Shown piece by piece: positions 9,080 through 18,409 of a stretch of 64,000 nt of DNA; within the stretch, counting starts at the first letter, position 1, and each line of letters starts with the position of its first letter. The stretch is from NCBI GenBank assembly GCA_902791025.1, contig CADATZ010000006.1:66303-130302 (forward strand), given 5' to 3'. The notes beneath the pieces are model-generated. The model saw only the letters and a list, made by a program, of their open reading frames with translations. It ran no database searches and had not been told where the DNA came from. The stretch comes from an uncultured Chloroflexota bacterium. GTDB taxonomy: Bacteria > Chloroflexota > Anaerolineae > Anaerolineales > Anaerolineaceae. A program made the translations under genes and the position numbers.

Positions 9080-9507
9080 TATTCCTCCTCGGTATTGTCT
9101 GTGGGAGTGGTTTGTTCCGTTTCCTGAACTGTATTTCCGGCAGCGGCTGCTTTTGCAGCTTCTTCTTCATGCAGCTGCTTCAACAGGAATTCAATTCGGT
9201 CTGCATTTTCCGGTGTGGGGTCCCAGTAAAAACGAAGACGGGGGAATGTTCTTAATTCGATTCCCTGTGCAAGCTGGCTGCGAAGGAAGCCGGAAGCACT
9301 TTCCAGCCCGGCAAGTACTTCTTTGCTTCGTACCTTCCCTTCAAGTGCAGATACGTAAATATTCGCGTAATATAATTCTCTGTCTACATTGACGTCTGTG
9401 ACCATCACGCCGGAGAGCCGGGGGTCTTCCACTTCATAGATCAAAAGCTCGGACAGATCTTCTTTGATGCGGTTTGCAATTTTCTTTAATCTGATCGGTG
9501 AGGGCAT
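9079..9507 (-). CDS. rbfA: 30S ribosome-binding factor RbfA
   Basis: The 142-residue KH-fold factor acts in 16S rRNA 5'-end maturation and cold adaptation. The family pattern RLKKIANRIKEDLSELL, DPRLSGVMVTDVNVDRELYYANIYVS and RLRFYWDP is intact. The ATG at 9507 is chosen over one 12 codons upstream because AAAGGAGG sits directly in front of it with ideal spacing. The C-terminal 30 residues are Ala/Glu/Thr-rich and low in complexity. The gene lies between infB and nrnA in the nusA operon. Confidence 0.95.
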   Translation of the reverse strand: MPSPIRLKKIANRIKEDLSELLIYEVEDPRLSGVMVTDVNVDRELYYANIYVSALEGKVRSKEVLAGLESASGFLRSQLAQGIELRTFPRLRFYWDPTPENADRIEFLLKQLHEEEAAKAAAAGNTVQETEQTTPTDNTEEE

Positions 9508-9606
9508 AATTTCCTCCTTTGTCTTGACTCTTTCAATCGCCAATGAAAGCCGCTCACGCGGCTTCCATCTTACATTCTTTGATTAATCACGCATTCGGTT
9601 GAGATA

Positions 9607-11388
9607 TCAGGAGCCGAAACGTTCTACTGTAAATGTTTCCAGAATATCGCCGACTTCAAAGGTTTCAAACCCCTTGACAGCAATACCGCATTCCAGGCCG
9701 GCTTTAACTTCCTTTACATCATCCTTCTCACGACGCAGCGAAGTGATTTCACTCTTGTGGATCTCTTCCCCGTTCCGCAGGACCTTCACACGGCTGCCCT
9801 TGCGGACCTCGCCTTCCAGTACGCGGCTCCCGGCAATAACACCAAGCTTGGATATCTTGAACATCGCGCGGACTTCAGCTTTACCGGTTGAAATTTCCTG
9901 GTATTCCGGTTCCAGCATACCCTTGAGAGCCTTTTCAATATCTTCCTTCAAACGGTAAATAATATTGTAGCAGCGGATGGATACACCTTCGTCCTCAGCC
10001 TTTTTCTTCGCGACCGGGTCCGGCTGGACATTAAAGCCAATGACAATACCATGGGAAGCAGCGGCAAGCATAACATCATTTTCGCTGATGGCTCCGGCTT
10101 CAGAATGCAGAACCTTGACCTTGATTTCCCCTTCTTTGTTGAGGGTCTGGAGTTCACTTACGATCGGTTCGATAGAGCCGGTGACGTCTGTCTTCAGTAC
10201 CAGGCAGAGTTCCTTGACTTCGCCTTCCTGTGCGCGTTTGAAGAGGTCTTCCAGTGTGAATTTATCTTTCGTCTTGTTGGCCGCGGCTTCTGCTTTGCGG
10301 GTCTCTACGATCGTACGGGCTTCCTTTTCTGAACCGCAGATCTGGAAAATATCTCCGGCAGTCGGAACTTCGGTCAGCCCCATGATCTGGACAGGGGTGG
10401 AAGGACCGGCTTTGTGGATCTTCTTCCCCTTGTAATCAAACATGGCGCGGATCTTCCCATGGGCATTCCCCGCAAGCACCACATTCCCCATTTCAAGGGT
10501 GCCATTCTGGACCAGGAGGGTCGCCAGAACACCTTTGGAGCGGTCAACCTTGGCTTCGATAACGGTGCCAAATACGCTGCCTTTCGGGTTTGCTTCGATC
10601 TTCATGGAGTCAGCAGTCAGCAGGACGGCTTCCATCAGATCTTCAATACCCTGACGCTGTTTGGCCGAGACCGGGACGACCATGGTGTCGCCATCCCATT
10701 CATCCGGGATCAGACCATGATCTGCCAGCTGTTTCTTTACCAGATCCGGGTTGGCATCCGAGCGGTCGATTTTGTTCATCGCTACGACGATCGGAACCCG
10801 GGCGGCTTTTGCATGGGCAATGGCTTCCTTGGTCTGCGGCATGACGCCATCATTGGCCGCGACGACCAGAATGACGATGTCAGCGCCTTGAGCACCGCGG
10901 GCACGCATCGCACTGAAAGCAGCATGGCCCGGGGTATCCAGGAATGTAATGGTTTTTCCTTTGTGTTCGACCTGATAGGCACCAATGTGCTGTGTGATCC
11001 CGCCGGCCTCTCCGGCTGTAACGTTGGTATTGCGGATCGCGTCCAGCAGGGAAGTTTTCCCGTGGTCTACATGTCCCAAAATGGTTACGACAGGAGGACG
11101 ACTGGTCAGGCTGCGCGGGTCTTCCTTGTCGATGATCTGCCTCCAGAGAGGAACCTCTCCATTATCCTTTTCGATTTCCTCCTCTTCAAGTTTTTCGGGA
11201 ATAGCTTCAAAACCGATTTCACTGGCTACGATTGCCGCGGTATCGAAATCGATCGACTGGTTGATGTTCGCCATTACGCCGTTCATCATGAGGATCTTGA
11301 TAACCTGAATACTTGTGGCACCCAGCAGTTTTGCCAGGTCACGCACTGTTATCGAAACAGGAATTTCTATTTTCTTTGCAGCACCCAT
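9607..11388 (-). CDS. infB: Translation initiation factor IF-2
   Basis: At 593 residues this is a short IF-2: one N-terminal IF2_N-like domain (about 1-55), a short acidic linker, and then directly the GTPase, without the long charged N-terminal extension of enterobacterial IF-2. The G domain has GHVDHGKT at 105-112, DTPGH at 151-155 and MNKIDR near 205. Domains II-IV follow to the end ([21 protein letters not shown]). IF-2 places fMet-tRNA on the 30S subunit. GAAAGGAG precedes the start. It sits between ylxR and rbfA. Confidence 0.97.
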   Translation of the reverse strand: MGAAKKIEIPVSITVRDLAKLLGATSIQVIKILMMNGVMANINQSIDFDTAAIVASEIGFEAIPEKLEEEEIEKDNGEVPLWRQIIDKEDPRSLTSRPPVVTILGHVDHGKTSLLDAIRNTNVTAGEAGGITQHIGAYQVEHKGKTITFLDTPGHAAFSAMRARGAQGADIVILVVAANDGVMPQTKEAIAHAKAARVPIVVAMNKIDRSDANPDLVKKQLADHGLIPDEWDGDTMVVPVSAKQRQGIEDLMEAVLLTADSMKIEANPKGSVFGTVIEAKVDRSKGVLATLLVQNGTLEMGNVVLAGNAHGKIRAMFDYKGKKIHKAGPSTPVQIMGLTEVPTAGDIFQICGSEKEARTIVETRKAEAAANKTKDKFTLEDLFKRAQEGEVKELCLVLKTDVTGSIEPIVSELQTLNKEGEIKVKVLHSEAGAISENDVMLAAASHGIVIGFNVQPDPVAKKKAEDEGVSIRCYNIIYRLKEDIEKALKGMLEPEYQEISTGKAEVRAMFKISKLGVIAGSRVLEGEVRKGSRVKVLRNGEEIHKSEITSLRREKDDVKEVKAGLECGIAVKGFETFEVGDILETFTVERFGS

Positions 11389-11453
11389 GTCGTTTTCTCT
11401 CCTTTCATAATCTATCTTTCTTAATTTCGGAACAGTTTCTCTATGAAAACCTT

Positions 11454-11744
11454 TCAGTCCTCCTGCAGCGTTTCCATGTGCGCTGTCAGAATTGCTGTTT
11501 CGTCAGGAGTGAGTTCAGTTTTGAGCGCTCGCCCAATGGCTCCGCGCTTTAAAGCTGTTTCCCAGCATCCTTTTGCTTCATGAAGATATGCCCCGCGGCC
11601 GGGCTTACGCCCGGTCGGGTCTATACAAACGCCCTCCGGTGATTTTACAATACGGACAAGCGTCTTTTTTTCATTGACTTCCCTGCAGCCGATACAGGTT
11701 CGCTGCGGGATGTGCTTCTTTGGCTTGTTGTCTGCTTTCGACAT
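11454..11744 (-). CDS. ylxR: YlxR/RnpM family RNA-binding protein (DUF448)
   Basis: The 96-residue protein carries the YlxR signature: PQRTCIGCREVNEKKTLVRIV (residues about 12-32), followed by GRKPGRGAYLHEAKGCWETALKRGAIGRAL. YlxR of Firmicutes binds RNA and has been linked to RNase P modulation. The position between nusA and infB is conserved across bacteria. It begins 28 bp after nusA ends. Confidence 0.93.
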   Translation of the reverse strand: MSKADNKPKKHIPQRTCIGCREVNEKKTLVRIVKSPEGVCIDPTGRKPGRGAYLHEAKGCWETALKRGAIGRALKTELTPDETAILTAHMETLQED

Positions 11745-11772
11745 ACCAGCACCTCAGAAAAGCTCGTTCGGA

Positions 11773-13710
11773 TTACCAGCCCCAGTCATCATCACCGCGT
11801 TTATGCTTGCGGCGGACCATTGTGGAATCACTGTCGGGGTCGTATTCGATTTCGATGCCCTTCTTCTTTTTCTTCTTCTTGGACGGCTTCCCGTAAGGTG
11901 CGTCCATCTTGCTGTCTTCTTCGTCATCATAATCAGACATCTTCATCAGACCGCTGGAAACGGAATTGAAGATATCTTCCATAGAAAGTTCCTGATCTTC
12001 CGGAATATCGTATGTGATTTCCGGTTCTTTTTCTTCCGGTTCAGCGATCGGTTCCGGCTCCGGTTCAACGACCGGTTCCGGTTCGGCAACAGGTTCTTCT
12101 TCCGGTTCGGTAATCGGTTCAGGAACGATTTCCGGTTCAGTTTCAGCGACCGGTTCTTCTTCCGGTTCAACAGCTGTGACCTTATGCTTGCCGACGAAGG
12201 TCACGATGCGGGCAAGGTCATTCATATCGTCCGCGGTAACACCGTGCAGCTTGAACATGACATCCGGATCATTCTTCATGACATTGTAAATATCATCAAA
12301 GGTCTTATGACCGTTTTCTTCCAGAATTTCACAGACATGAGCCGGCAGGCCGCTTTCTTTGATCGGAAGGGCTTCGATCTCATCCTGGGTAAGACCCTTC
12401 TTGCCAAGAACCTTGAGCGTATCTGTGACAGAGAAATGAACCTTGGCAGTCTTGCGTTTTTCAACGCGGTCGACAAACCCATTGAGAATTTCAATTTCTT
12501 CCGGCAGGATTGCGCGTCCTTCAGCTTTTTTCGCAAGGACGCCGCGGACTTTATCGATGACTTCATCTTCACCCTTGAAGAGCTCTTTGATCGTGATGAT
12601 GATCGGTTCGCCGGAGGTTTCATGGGTTAGGACAACATCTTCACCCTGTTCGTAGGTGTGGATAAGTTCAGCTGCGGATTCGGAAACACTCTTGATATCA
12701 ATGCGCCAGCCGGTGAGACGGGCTGCGAGACGGGCGTTCTGACCTTCGCGGCCGATAGCCAGGGAAAGCTGGTCTTCCGGGACGATGACGGTGGCTGAAT
12801 TGCCTTCGCCGAGATAAACCCCGACGACGCGAGCCGGACTGATGGCTTTGGAAATATAGATCACAGGATCCGGATTCCATTCGATCACATCAATTTTTTC
12901 ATCATGCAGTTCACGAACGATTGCCTGAATGCGGACACCGCGCAGACCGACACAGGCACCGACCGGGTCGATACCCTGCTGTGTAGCGGAGACTGCGATT
13001 TTTGCACGTTCACCGGGTTCGCGTGTGATAGAGCGAATTTCAACGATCCCGTGGAAAATTTCCGGAACCTCGTTTTCAAGTAAACGGCGCAGGAAATCTT
13101 TGTGTGTTCTGGAAAGAACGATTTGCGGGTTGCGCGGGTTATCTTTTACTTCAACGACCAATGCGCGGACGCGGTCATGCATGTGGAAGCGTTCTCCGCG
13201 GATCAGATTGCTTTGCTGCAAAATACCTTCCGCTTTCTTTTCCAGACCGATGGTATATCCTTCACGGTTGATCGCCTGAACAACACCGCTCACGATTTCA
13301 CCGATTTGTTTTTCGTAATGAGACATCTGGTCATTGCGTTCGGCATCACGGATGCGCTGCTGGATCACCTGACGGGCTGTCTGAGCTGCAACGCGGCCGA
13401 AATCTTTCGGCGTTGATTCTACAATTACCATATCGCCGAGTTCACAATTCGGGTCGACTTTGCGGGCTTCTTCCAAAATGACTTCTGTACGATTATCAAC
13501 GACAGAGTCTACGACCTCTTTTTCCGCATAAATCACAAATCTCCCGGTTTCCGGGTCCAGTTTTGCCTCGACATGCTGGGCGGCGGAAGCCGTGACAGCT
13601 TTGCGGTAGGCGGAAACCATGGCCGATTCCAGCGCCTGGATAATCACATCGCGAGGCAGTTGTTTTTCCTCCAACACTTCGTTGAAGGCCAGGACAAATT
13701 CGCTCTTCAT
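11773..13710 (-). CDS. nusA: Transcription elongation/antitermination factor NusA
   Basis: At 645 residues NusA is longer than usual. The order is the NusA N-terminal RNA-polymerase-binding domain (1-125), an S1 domain (about 130-200), two KH domains (about 200-345; VGVYLGEGNSATVIVPEDQLSLAIGR), helix-hairpin-helix-like segments (about 390-500), and then an acidic low-complexity tail of about 130 residues. The tail is built on EPEEEPVAEPEP-type repeats and ends with a Lys run (KKKKKKKG) and a charged terminus. Base composition of the tail is repetitive but in frame. It is the first gene of the operon; rimP, the usual upstream partner, is absent. Likely regulation is by the leader and promoter upstream. 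Confidence 0.95.
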   Translation of the reverse strand: MKSEFVLAFNEVLEEKQLPRDVIIQALESAMVSAYRKAVTASAAQHVEAKLDPETGRFVIYAEKEVVDSVVDNRTEVILEEARKVDPNCELGDMVIVESTPKDFGRVAAQTARQVIQQRIRDAERNDQMSHYEKQIGEIVSGVVQAINREGYTIGLEKKAEGILQQSNLIRGERFHMHDRVRALVVEVKDNPRNPQIVLSRTHKDFLRRLLENEVPEIFHGIVEIRSITREPGERAKIAVSATQQGIDPVGACVGLRGVRIQAIVRELHDEKIDVIEWNPDPVIYISKAISPARVVGVYLGEGNSATVIVPEDQLSLAIGREGQNARLAARLTGWRIDIKSVSESAAELIHTYEQGEDVVLTHETSGEPIIITIKELFKGEDEVIDKVRGVLAKKAEGRAILPEEIEILNGFVDRVEKRKTAKVHFSVTDTLKVLGKKGLTQDEIEALPIKESGLPAHVCEILEENGHKTFDDIYNVMKNDPDVMFKLHGVTADDMNDLARIVTFVGKHKVTAVEPEEEPVAETEPEIVPEPITEPEEEPVAEPEPVVEPEPEPIAEPEEKEPEITYDIPEDQELSMEDIFNSVSSGLMKMSDYDDEEDSKMDAPYGKPSKKKKKKKGIEIEYDPDSDSTMVRRKHKRGDDDWGW

Positions 13711-13822
13711 CCTAAATCCAATCTCCTGATTAATCTTTTCCGCGGTCTGCGTTGCCGCGGTTTTTCAGTGCGGTGAGCACTGTTGAACTTAATATAATTA
13801 TACACTATCTGCTTATAAACAG

Positions 13823-13846
13823 AGGAGTGGGGCCGCCCCCACTCCT
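13823..13846 (-). other. Strong hairpin in the nusA leader
   Basis: Arms AGGAGTGGGG (13823-13832) and CCCCACTCCT (13837-13846) are perfectly complementary around a 4 nt loop. In the minus direction the hairpin lies about 40 nt after the predicted nusA promoter, without a U-tract after it, so it is more likely an mRNA leader structure than a terminator. A second stem, CCGCGG/CCGCGG (13741-13761), lies closer to the start codon, and a TATAAT on the minus strand (13797-13802) may be a second start point. nusA leaders are autoregulated in several bacteria; whether this one is cannot be told. Confidence 0.5.
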
Positions 13847-13887
13847 TCGGATTACCAAAGCAAGTTGTATCCTATAGATACATGACT

Positions 13888-13916
13888 ATTTTAGCACAAT
13901 TATTATTTGGTTGCAA
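13888..13916 (-). promoter_or_regulatory. Promoter of the nusA-ribF operon
   Basis: On the minus strand TTGCAA (13916-13911) and TAAAAT (13893-13888) are 17 bp apart. The leader to the nusA start is about 170 nt. This is the only good promoter pattern in the region and would drive the seven genes down to ribF. Confidence 0.6.
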
Positions 13917-14138
13917 GTTCAAATTACATGAATTCTATTTCGTTGTGAGGCATCTGCTAGATTTACAAATCGACGGTCCATAGGTTTTTAATATATGATA
14001 TCAGAAATTTAAATCCCAGAAAGAATCCTTATTCAAATCGTCTGAAAAAACCGATCACGATCAACGTGAATATTGATACAATAAATTTCTTTAAGGAAAA
14101 ATCAATACAATCCGTATACCTTACCACCTTGTCCCTTA
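13917..14138. other. A/T-rich gap between nusA promoter and aroQ end
   Basis: No gene, repeat array or convincing terminator is seen. The stretch contains two similar sequences (TTGATACAAT and TCAATACAAT, near 14070-14110) and the small palindrome GATCACGATC. It separates the aro cluster end from the start of the nusA operon, both on the minus strand, so some transcription stop is expected but not recognisable. Confidence 0.3.
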
Positions 14139-14564
14139 TTATTTATTCACCAGCAGTTCCAACGCCTCGATATAGGAGCCGAAACCTTTGCCCATGAAGG
14201 TGGCGATGCAGGCTTGACGGATGTAGGAGACCTGGCGGAAGTCGTCCCGGGACTTCACGTCAGACATATGGACCTCGACAGTGGGGATTCCAACCGCTTT
14301 CACCGCGTCCAAAATGGCAACAGAAGTGTGGGTATAAGCCGCCGGATTGATGATAATGCCATCCATCTCCGGATAAGCCTGCTGAATGGCATCTACCAGA
14401 TCCCCCTCATGATTAGACTGCACAAAACTGATCTCCACACCCAGTTCATCTGCCCTTTTCTGAAGCGCCGCAACGAGGTCCGCGTAAGTCTGACGACCGT
14501 AAATGTCCGGTTCGCGCAGCCCCAACAGATTCATATTCGGCCCATTAATTACCAGTATTTTCAT
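14139..14564 (-). CDS. aroQ: Type II 3-dehydroquinate dehydratase
   Basis: The 141-residue enzyme removes water from 3-dehydroquinate (third shikimate step) and normally forms a dodecamer. The type II signature is complete: ILVINGPNMNLLGLREPDIYG at the N-terminus (one-letter set split by the lid loop with the active tyrosine), QSNHEGDLVDAIQ, INPAAYTHTSVAILDA and VEVHMSDVKSRDDFR. The open frame continues upstream of the chosen ATG, but that part is the shadow of the preceding aroK domain. The start overlaps the end of the aroE-aroK fusion by 20 bp. Last gene of the aro cluster. Confidence 0.96.
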   Translation of the reverse strand: MKILVINGPNMNLLGLREPDIYGRQTYADLVAALQKRADELGVEISFVQSNHEGDLVDAIQQAYPEMDGIIINPAAYTHTSVAILDAVKAVGIPTVEVHMSDVKSRDDFRQVSYIRQACIATFMGKGFGSYIEALELLVNK

Positions 14565-15789
14565 TGAAATCCCTCCATATCGCCTCCACCGTATCTTCAA
14601 CGGTACTGTCATTATCCACCAGCACATCACGAAAAGCCGCATAAAGCGGAGCGCGTTTTCGGTAGAGCTCTTCAGCAGAAGTTTTTTGAGAAATCGGCCG
14701 CCCATCCACCGGCAGCTTTGAAAGATTCCGTCCCAGCTGATAGATCCGTCCGTTCTGATGCAGCGGGGCGTAATTCTCCTCCCGGGTGACGACACCGCCG
14801 CCGGTCATGATGATCTTGCCGGTTTCTTTCCCCGCTTTCCGGACTTCTTCGCTTTCCAGCTTGCGGAACGCATCCTCGCCCTCCCGGCTGAAAATCTCAG
14901 GAATTGAACACCCGGCGGTTTTGACAATCCCGGCATCGATATCGATCATCTCCCGTCCGGTTTTTTGCGCCAGCGCAGCCCCAATCGTTGATTTTCCGCT
15001 GCCGGGCATCCCGATCAGGACGATATTCGTCATATCCCGCCGCAGCATGGCGGTAATGCGCTCGATCTCAGTGTCTTCTATTTTTAGCCCAAAAAACTTT
15101 TCTTCCGCAGCCACTGCCTGAGCAACCAGCATCGGCAGACCATCGCTGTGCGGAATACCGAGACCTTCTGCCTGCAGCAGCAATGCTGTCCGGGCAGGAT
15201 TGTAAACAACATCCAGCACTCCGCGCAGCGCAGAAAAAGCCTTCAGATTCACAAGACATTCCCCATTATGCGGATACATCCCGACAGGAGTGGTATTGAT
15301 CAGAATATCCGCATCCGCATGCCGGGAAAGATTCTCATAATTGTTCTCACCGTTCCGGGAAATAACGATGATCTCTCTTGCCCCTTCATTTCGGGCAACA
15401 GCTCGGGCGGTGAGCGATGTACCGCCTGAACCCAGAACGATTACTTTTGCATCCTGAAAACTGATTCCGCTGCGCCGGGCAATGTAAGAGAGTCCAAGTG
15501 CATCGGTGTTGAATCCATGCAGCTTTCCCACTTCATCCGGAACCAGTGTATTGACAGACCCGATAGACTCCGCATAAGGATCTATTGAAGCACAATAGGG
15601 AATGACAGCCTTCTTATAAGGAATCGTAACGTTCAGCCCTCCGATCCGGTTTTTACTCAAAAAAGCTCCTAATTCTTCGGGCTTCAGCTCATAAAGCTGA
15701 TAAGAATCACAACCCAGCGCCCGATGGATCGGAACAGACCAGCTATGTTTCAGTGTTTCGCCAATGAGACCATAAATTTTTTCAGCCAT
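14545..15789 (-). CDS. aroE-aroK: Fused shikimate dehydrogenase - shikimate kinase
   Basis: The 414 residues hold two enzymes in one frame. Residues 1 to about 248 are AroE: NVTIPYK (53-59) with the catalytic lysine, GFNTDALG (92-99) with the catalytic aspartate, NADP-binding GSGGTS (120-125) and NTTPVGM. Residues about 252-414 are AroK: Walker A GMPGSGKST (260-268), IDIDAGI, the shikimate-binding FRKLESE, GGGVV and a lid arginine segment DGRPIS. The fusion carries out steps 4 and 5 of the pathway, so shikimate can be passed on directly. The junction residue MTNIVLIG looks like an original kinase start. aroC is upstream across a repeat, aroQ downstream. Confidence 0.95.
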   Translation of the reverse strand: MAEKIYGLIGETLKHSWSVPIHRALGCDSYQLYELKPEELGAFLSKNRIGGLNVTIPYKKAVIPYCASIDPYAESIGSVNTLVPDEVGKLHGFNTDALGLSYIARRSGISFQDAKVIVLGSGGTSLTARAVARNEGAREIIVISRNGENNYENLSRHADADILINTTPVGMYPHNGECLVNLKAFSALRGVLDVVYNPARTALLLQAEGLGIPHSDGLPMLVAQAVAAEEKFFGLKIEDTEIERITAMLRRDMTNIVLIGMPGSGKSTIGAALAQKTGREMIDIDAGIVKTAGCSIPEIFSREGEDAFRKLESEEVRKAGKETGKIIMTGGGVVTREENYAPLHQNGRIYQLGRNLSKLPVDGRPISQKTSAEELYRKRAPLYAAFRDVLVDNDSTVEDTVEAIWRDFNENTGN

Positions 15790-15800
15790 TCATCCCTCCT

Positions 15801-15925
15801 TGTTCAGTGCGAAGCGCATGGGGACTGACATCCTGTGTCGCGAAGCCGACATAATCCCCGCTCTGTAAGGAATCAGCTTCGCCTTGTTGATTCAGACGGG
15901 GATCTTCGCCTGTCCTCATGTGCGC
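15801..15925. repeat. Dispersed palindromic repeat, copy with loop insertion
   Basis: The element contains the family arms GCGCATGGGGACTG and CCTGTCCTCATGTGCGC at its ends and, in its loop, a second hairpin (CCCCGTCTGAATC against GATTC...AGAGCGGGG) that shares GCGAAGCT-N5-CTTACAGAGC with the ftsA-ftsZ gap. Its right arm contains the aroC stop codon (15916-15918), so the last codons of aroC run into the element. Related copies are at 25.9 kb and 40.1 kb. No open reading frame and no transposase lie inside. Confidence 0.75.
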
Positions 15926-16995
15926 TGTACGAAAAGATCCAACAGTACCAGTGCTGTGACCGCTTCAACGACAGGAACCGCTCGGATAGCGATACAGGGA
16001 TCGTGACGCCCATGAACAATTAGCTCGGTTTCTTCTATTTTTGAAAGCGAGACTGTCTTCTGCGGTTTGGCGATAGAGGCAGTGGGCTTCATCGCCACCT
16101 GCACGATAAGCGGCATACCGTTGGTGATCCCGCCCTGGATCCCGCCGGAATTGTTGGTCTCTGTCTGAACCTTTCCATTCACAACAACAAATGGGTCATT
16201 ATGTTCGGAACCCTTCATAGAGACACAGTCAAAACCGGAACCGAAGGAAACGGCTTTGACGCCCGGTATCCCAAACAAAGCAGCGGAAAGCAGACTTTCC
16301 ACACCCTCAAACATCGGATCACCCAAACCCGCCGGCAAACCAACCGCGGCACATTCAATCGATCCGCCCACAGAGTCTCCCTCTTCAGCCGCCTGCTGAA
16401 TCAATTGCTGCATTTGAGGAGCCCGTTGAGCGTCGATAACAGGAAACATCATGGAATTGAGTGTATCCAACAGCTCTTCATCCGGATGCAGCGGGAAACG
16501 GACATCCGCAGCACCGCCAATGTTAGCCAGATGAGCCGCGATACGAATTCCCTTACGTGCCAATATCTGGATCGCAATTCCACCGGCAACGCACAGCGGA
16601 GCTGTAAGCCGCCCGGAGAAATGCCCGCCACCCCGCATATCGGCGGCTCCATTCCATTTGACTGCAGCGGTATAATCTGCATGGGATGGACGCGGTGTAT
16701 CTTCAAAGCCCTTGTAATCTCCGGAGCGCTGATTCGTATTGCGGATGATAGCAGCAAAAGGTGAACCGGTCAGCACATTGTCCCGGATACCGCTCAAAAA
16801 TTCAGGCAGATCAGCTTCCTTGCGTGCAGTGGTCAGCTTGCTGCTTCCGGGAGCTCTGCGGGACATGAAATAAAGAAGCCTGTCCATATCAACAGTCTCA
16901 CCCGCCGGAAATCCGTTCACCACCACACCGATCCCGTTCCCATGGGATTCGCCGAAAACACTGACGCGAAGGTTCTTCCCAAACTCAGAGGACAT
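15916..16995 (-). CDS. aroC: Chorismate synthase
   Basis: The 359-residue FMN-dependent enzyme makes chorismate from EPSP, the last common step. Signatures are FGESHGNGIGVVVNGFPAG (14-32), RRAPGSSKLTTARKEAD, DYTAAVKWNGAADMRGGGHFSGRLTA and the C-terminal NNSGGIQGGITNGMP plus GRHDPCIAIRAVPVVEA. The protein ends LFVQRT, with its stop inside the neighbouring repeat. Its start overlaps the aroA end by 11 bp, so aroA and aroC are coupled. Confidence 0.97.
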   Translation of the reverse strand: MSSEFGKNLRVSVFGESHGNGIGVVVNGFPAGETVDMDRLLYFMSRRAPGSSKLTTARKEADLPEFLSGIRDNVLTGSPFAAIIRNTNQRSGDYKGFEDTPRPSHADYTAAVKWNGAADMRGGGHFSGRLTAPLCVAGGIAIQILARKGIRIAAHLANIGGAADVRFPLHPDEELLDTLNSMMFPVIDAQRAPQMQQLIQQAAEEGDSVGGSIECAAVGLPAGLGDPMFEGVESLLSAALFGIPGVKAVSFGSGFDCVSMKGSEHNDPFVVVNGKVQTETNNSGGIQGGITNGMPLIVQVAMKPTASIAKPQKTVSLSKIEETELIVHGRHDPCIAIRAVPVVEAVTALVLLDLFVQRT

Positions 16996-18277
16996 GGCAA
17001 TCTCCTTTCACGGAAGCAAAATCTTCAAAGAAAGTCGGATAGGACTTATTTACCGCCTCCGCTCCTTGAATAATGACCGGTTCCCGGCAAATCGAGGAAG
17101 CGACAGCACCTGCCATCACAATGCGGTGGTCATTCATTGCATCCACTGTACCGCCGCGCAGAGAACCCACACCGTGAACGATCAGCTTATCAGCTTCCGT
17201 TTCTACACTGCCACCCAATGCACGGATCATAGCGGCTGTTGACGTAATGCGGTCGCTTTCCTTCAAACGCAGCCGCGCGGCGTTGGTGAATACGGTATCA
17301 CCAACCGCAACACAGCCGACAACAGCCAGATAAGGCAGCAGGTCCGGTGTCTCATCAATATCAATGGTGGTACCCTGCAGGATCCCGGACACTGTACGAA
17401 GTCCTTCACGGGTCGCGGAAATTCCCGCTCCGAACTGCTCCAGAAAGCGAAGAATATTGCGGTCGCCCTGACAGGAATTGGGAAGCAGTGCCTTGCAGCG
17501 GATATCATTTCCTTCCCTCAGCATAGAGGCAGTGAGGAAAGCCGCCGTATTGGACCAATCCCCTCCGGCGGGAATCTGTTTCGGACTTTGATAAGTTTGC
17601 CGCTTTACCAATTGCCATACGCCATCTTTTTGCAGTACATCCACATCATAGGATGACATGACCTGTGTCGTGATATCAATATATCCTGAGGAAACCAGCG
17701 GAGTGGTTAAACGGATAGAGGCTTCTTCTTCCAATAACGGCAGCATCAGCAGCAATCCGGTCAGATACTGCGAGCTGATATTTCCGGGAATTTCATAAAC
17801 ACCGCCATCTGGTATTCCGGATATGGAAAAGGGTAAGGTCTCGCCGGAGAACTCAACGCCATGTGCTTTTAGAGCCTCTGAAAGACCGGCAATCGGACGT
17901 TCCGGCAGTCTGCCTCCTCCGGAAAAAGACGCCTTTCCGCAAACCGCCGCCGCGATAGGCAGCATAAAGCGGAAAGTCGATCCGCTTTCCATGCAATCCA
18001 GCACCGGTTCCTGGGTGAGAGTTTCTTTTGAGACAGGAGTGACATGGATCATACCGGGGGTGATCTGGCATTGAGCCCCAATAGCGGTCAGGCAGGAGAG
18101 TGTTGCCTGGATATCCTTCGGAAGTTCATGCTGACCATCATACGCGGAACCGGAAACAATGATGTCTGTTGGCTGATCCGCAAAAGCGGCACAGATCAGC
18201 ATACGATGCAATTCGGATTTAGAGGAAATAGCCTCCAACGTCCCTTTCAGCGTTCCCGGATTAATTTGAATATCCAT
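16985..18277 (-). CDS. aroA: 3-phosphoshikimate 1-carboxyvinyltransferase (EPSP synthase)
   Basis: The 430-residue enzyme transfers enolpyruvyl from PEP to shikimate-3-phosphate. The substrate-binding segment SKSELHR is at 19-25 (the family has SKSxSxR), followed by CMESGSTFRFMLPIA, GGRLPERPI, ISSQYLTGLL, GDWSNTAAFL and the C-terminal RLRLKESDRITSTA and NDHRIVMAGAV. The ATG at 18277 is preferred to one five codons upstream because GGGG lies at good distance. It overlaps aroC at its 3' end. A 123 bp gap with a heptamer array separates it from aroB. Confidence 0.96.
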   Translation of the reverse strand: MDIQINPGTLKGTLEAISSKSELHRMLICAAFADQPTDIIVSGSAYDGQHELPKDIQATLSCLTAIGAQCQITPGMIHVTPVSKETLTQEPVLDCMESGSTFRFMLPIAAAVCGKASFSGGGRLPERPIAGLSEALKAHGVEFSGETLPFSISGIPDGGVYEIPGNISSQYLTGLLLMLPLLEEEASIRLTTPLVSSGYIDITTQVMSSYDVDVLQKDGVWQLVKRQTYQSPKQIPAGGDWSNTAAFLTASMLREGNDIRCKALLPNSCQGDRNILRFLEQFGAGISATREGLRTVSGILQGTTIDIDETPDLLPYLAVVGCVAVGDTVFTNAARLRLKESDRITSTAAMIRALGGSVETEADKLIVHGVGSLRGGTVDAMNDHRIVMAGAVASSICREPVIIQGAEAVNKSYPTFFEDFASVKGDCHVL

Positions 18278-18344
18278 TACCACAACCCCCATTTTAAAAA
18301 TTAATGTTTACATTACCGAAAAATACAATTACTCATCAAAGGTA

Positions 18345-18409
18345 ACTATTCACTATTTACTATATCCTATCTCCTATACCCTATATCCTATATCCTGCTG
18401 CTATCTCCA
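18345..18409. repeat. Degenerate heptamer array (CTATATC type)
   Basis: About nine consecutive 7-mers follow the pattern CTATNNN: CTATATC, CTATCTC, CTATACC and relatives. The array runs into the end of aroB, whose TAG stop (CTA on the plus strand, 18401-18403) is part of the last CTATCTC unit. Similar arrays end aroF, pgeF, yggS, argF, the FmdB gene and the GGDEF gene in this window. Confidence 0.8.

Noticed and set aside
14565..14795. Long 218-residue version of AroQ
   Set aside because: The extra residues are the opposite-frame shadow of the shikimate kinase domain; the type II dehydratase starts at MKILVINGPN.
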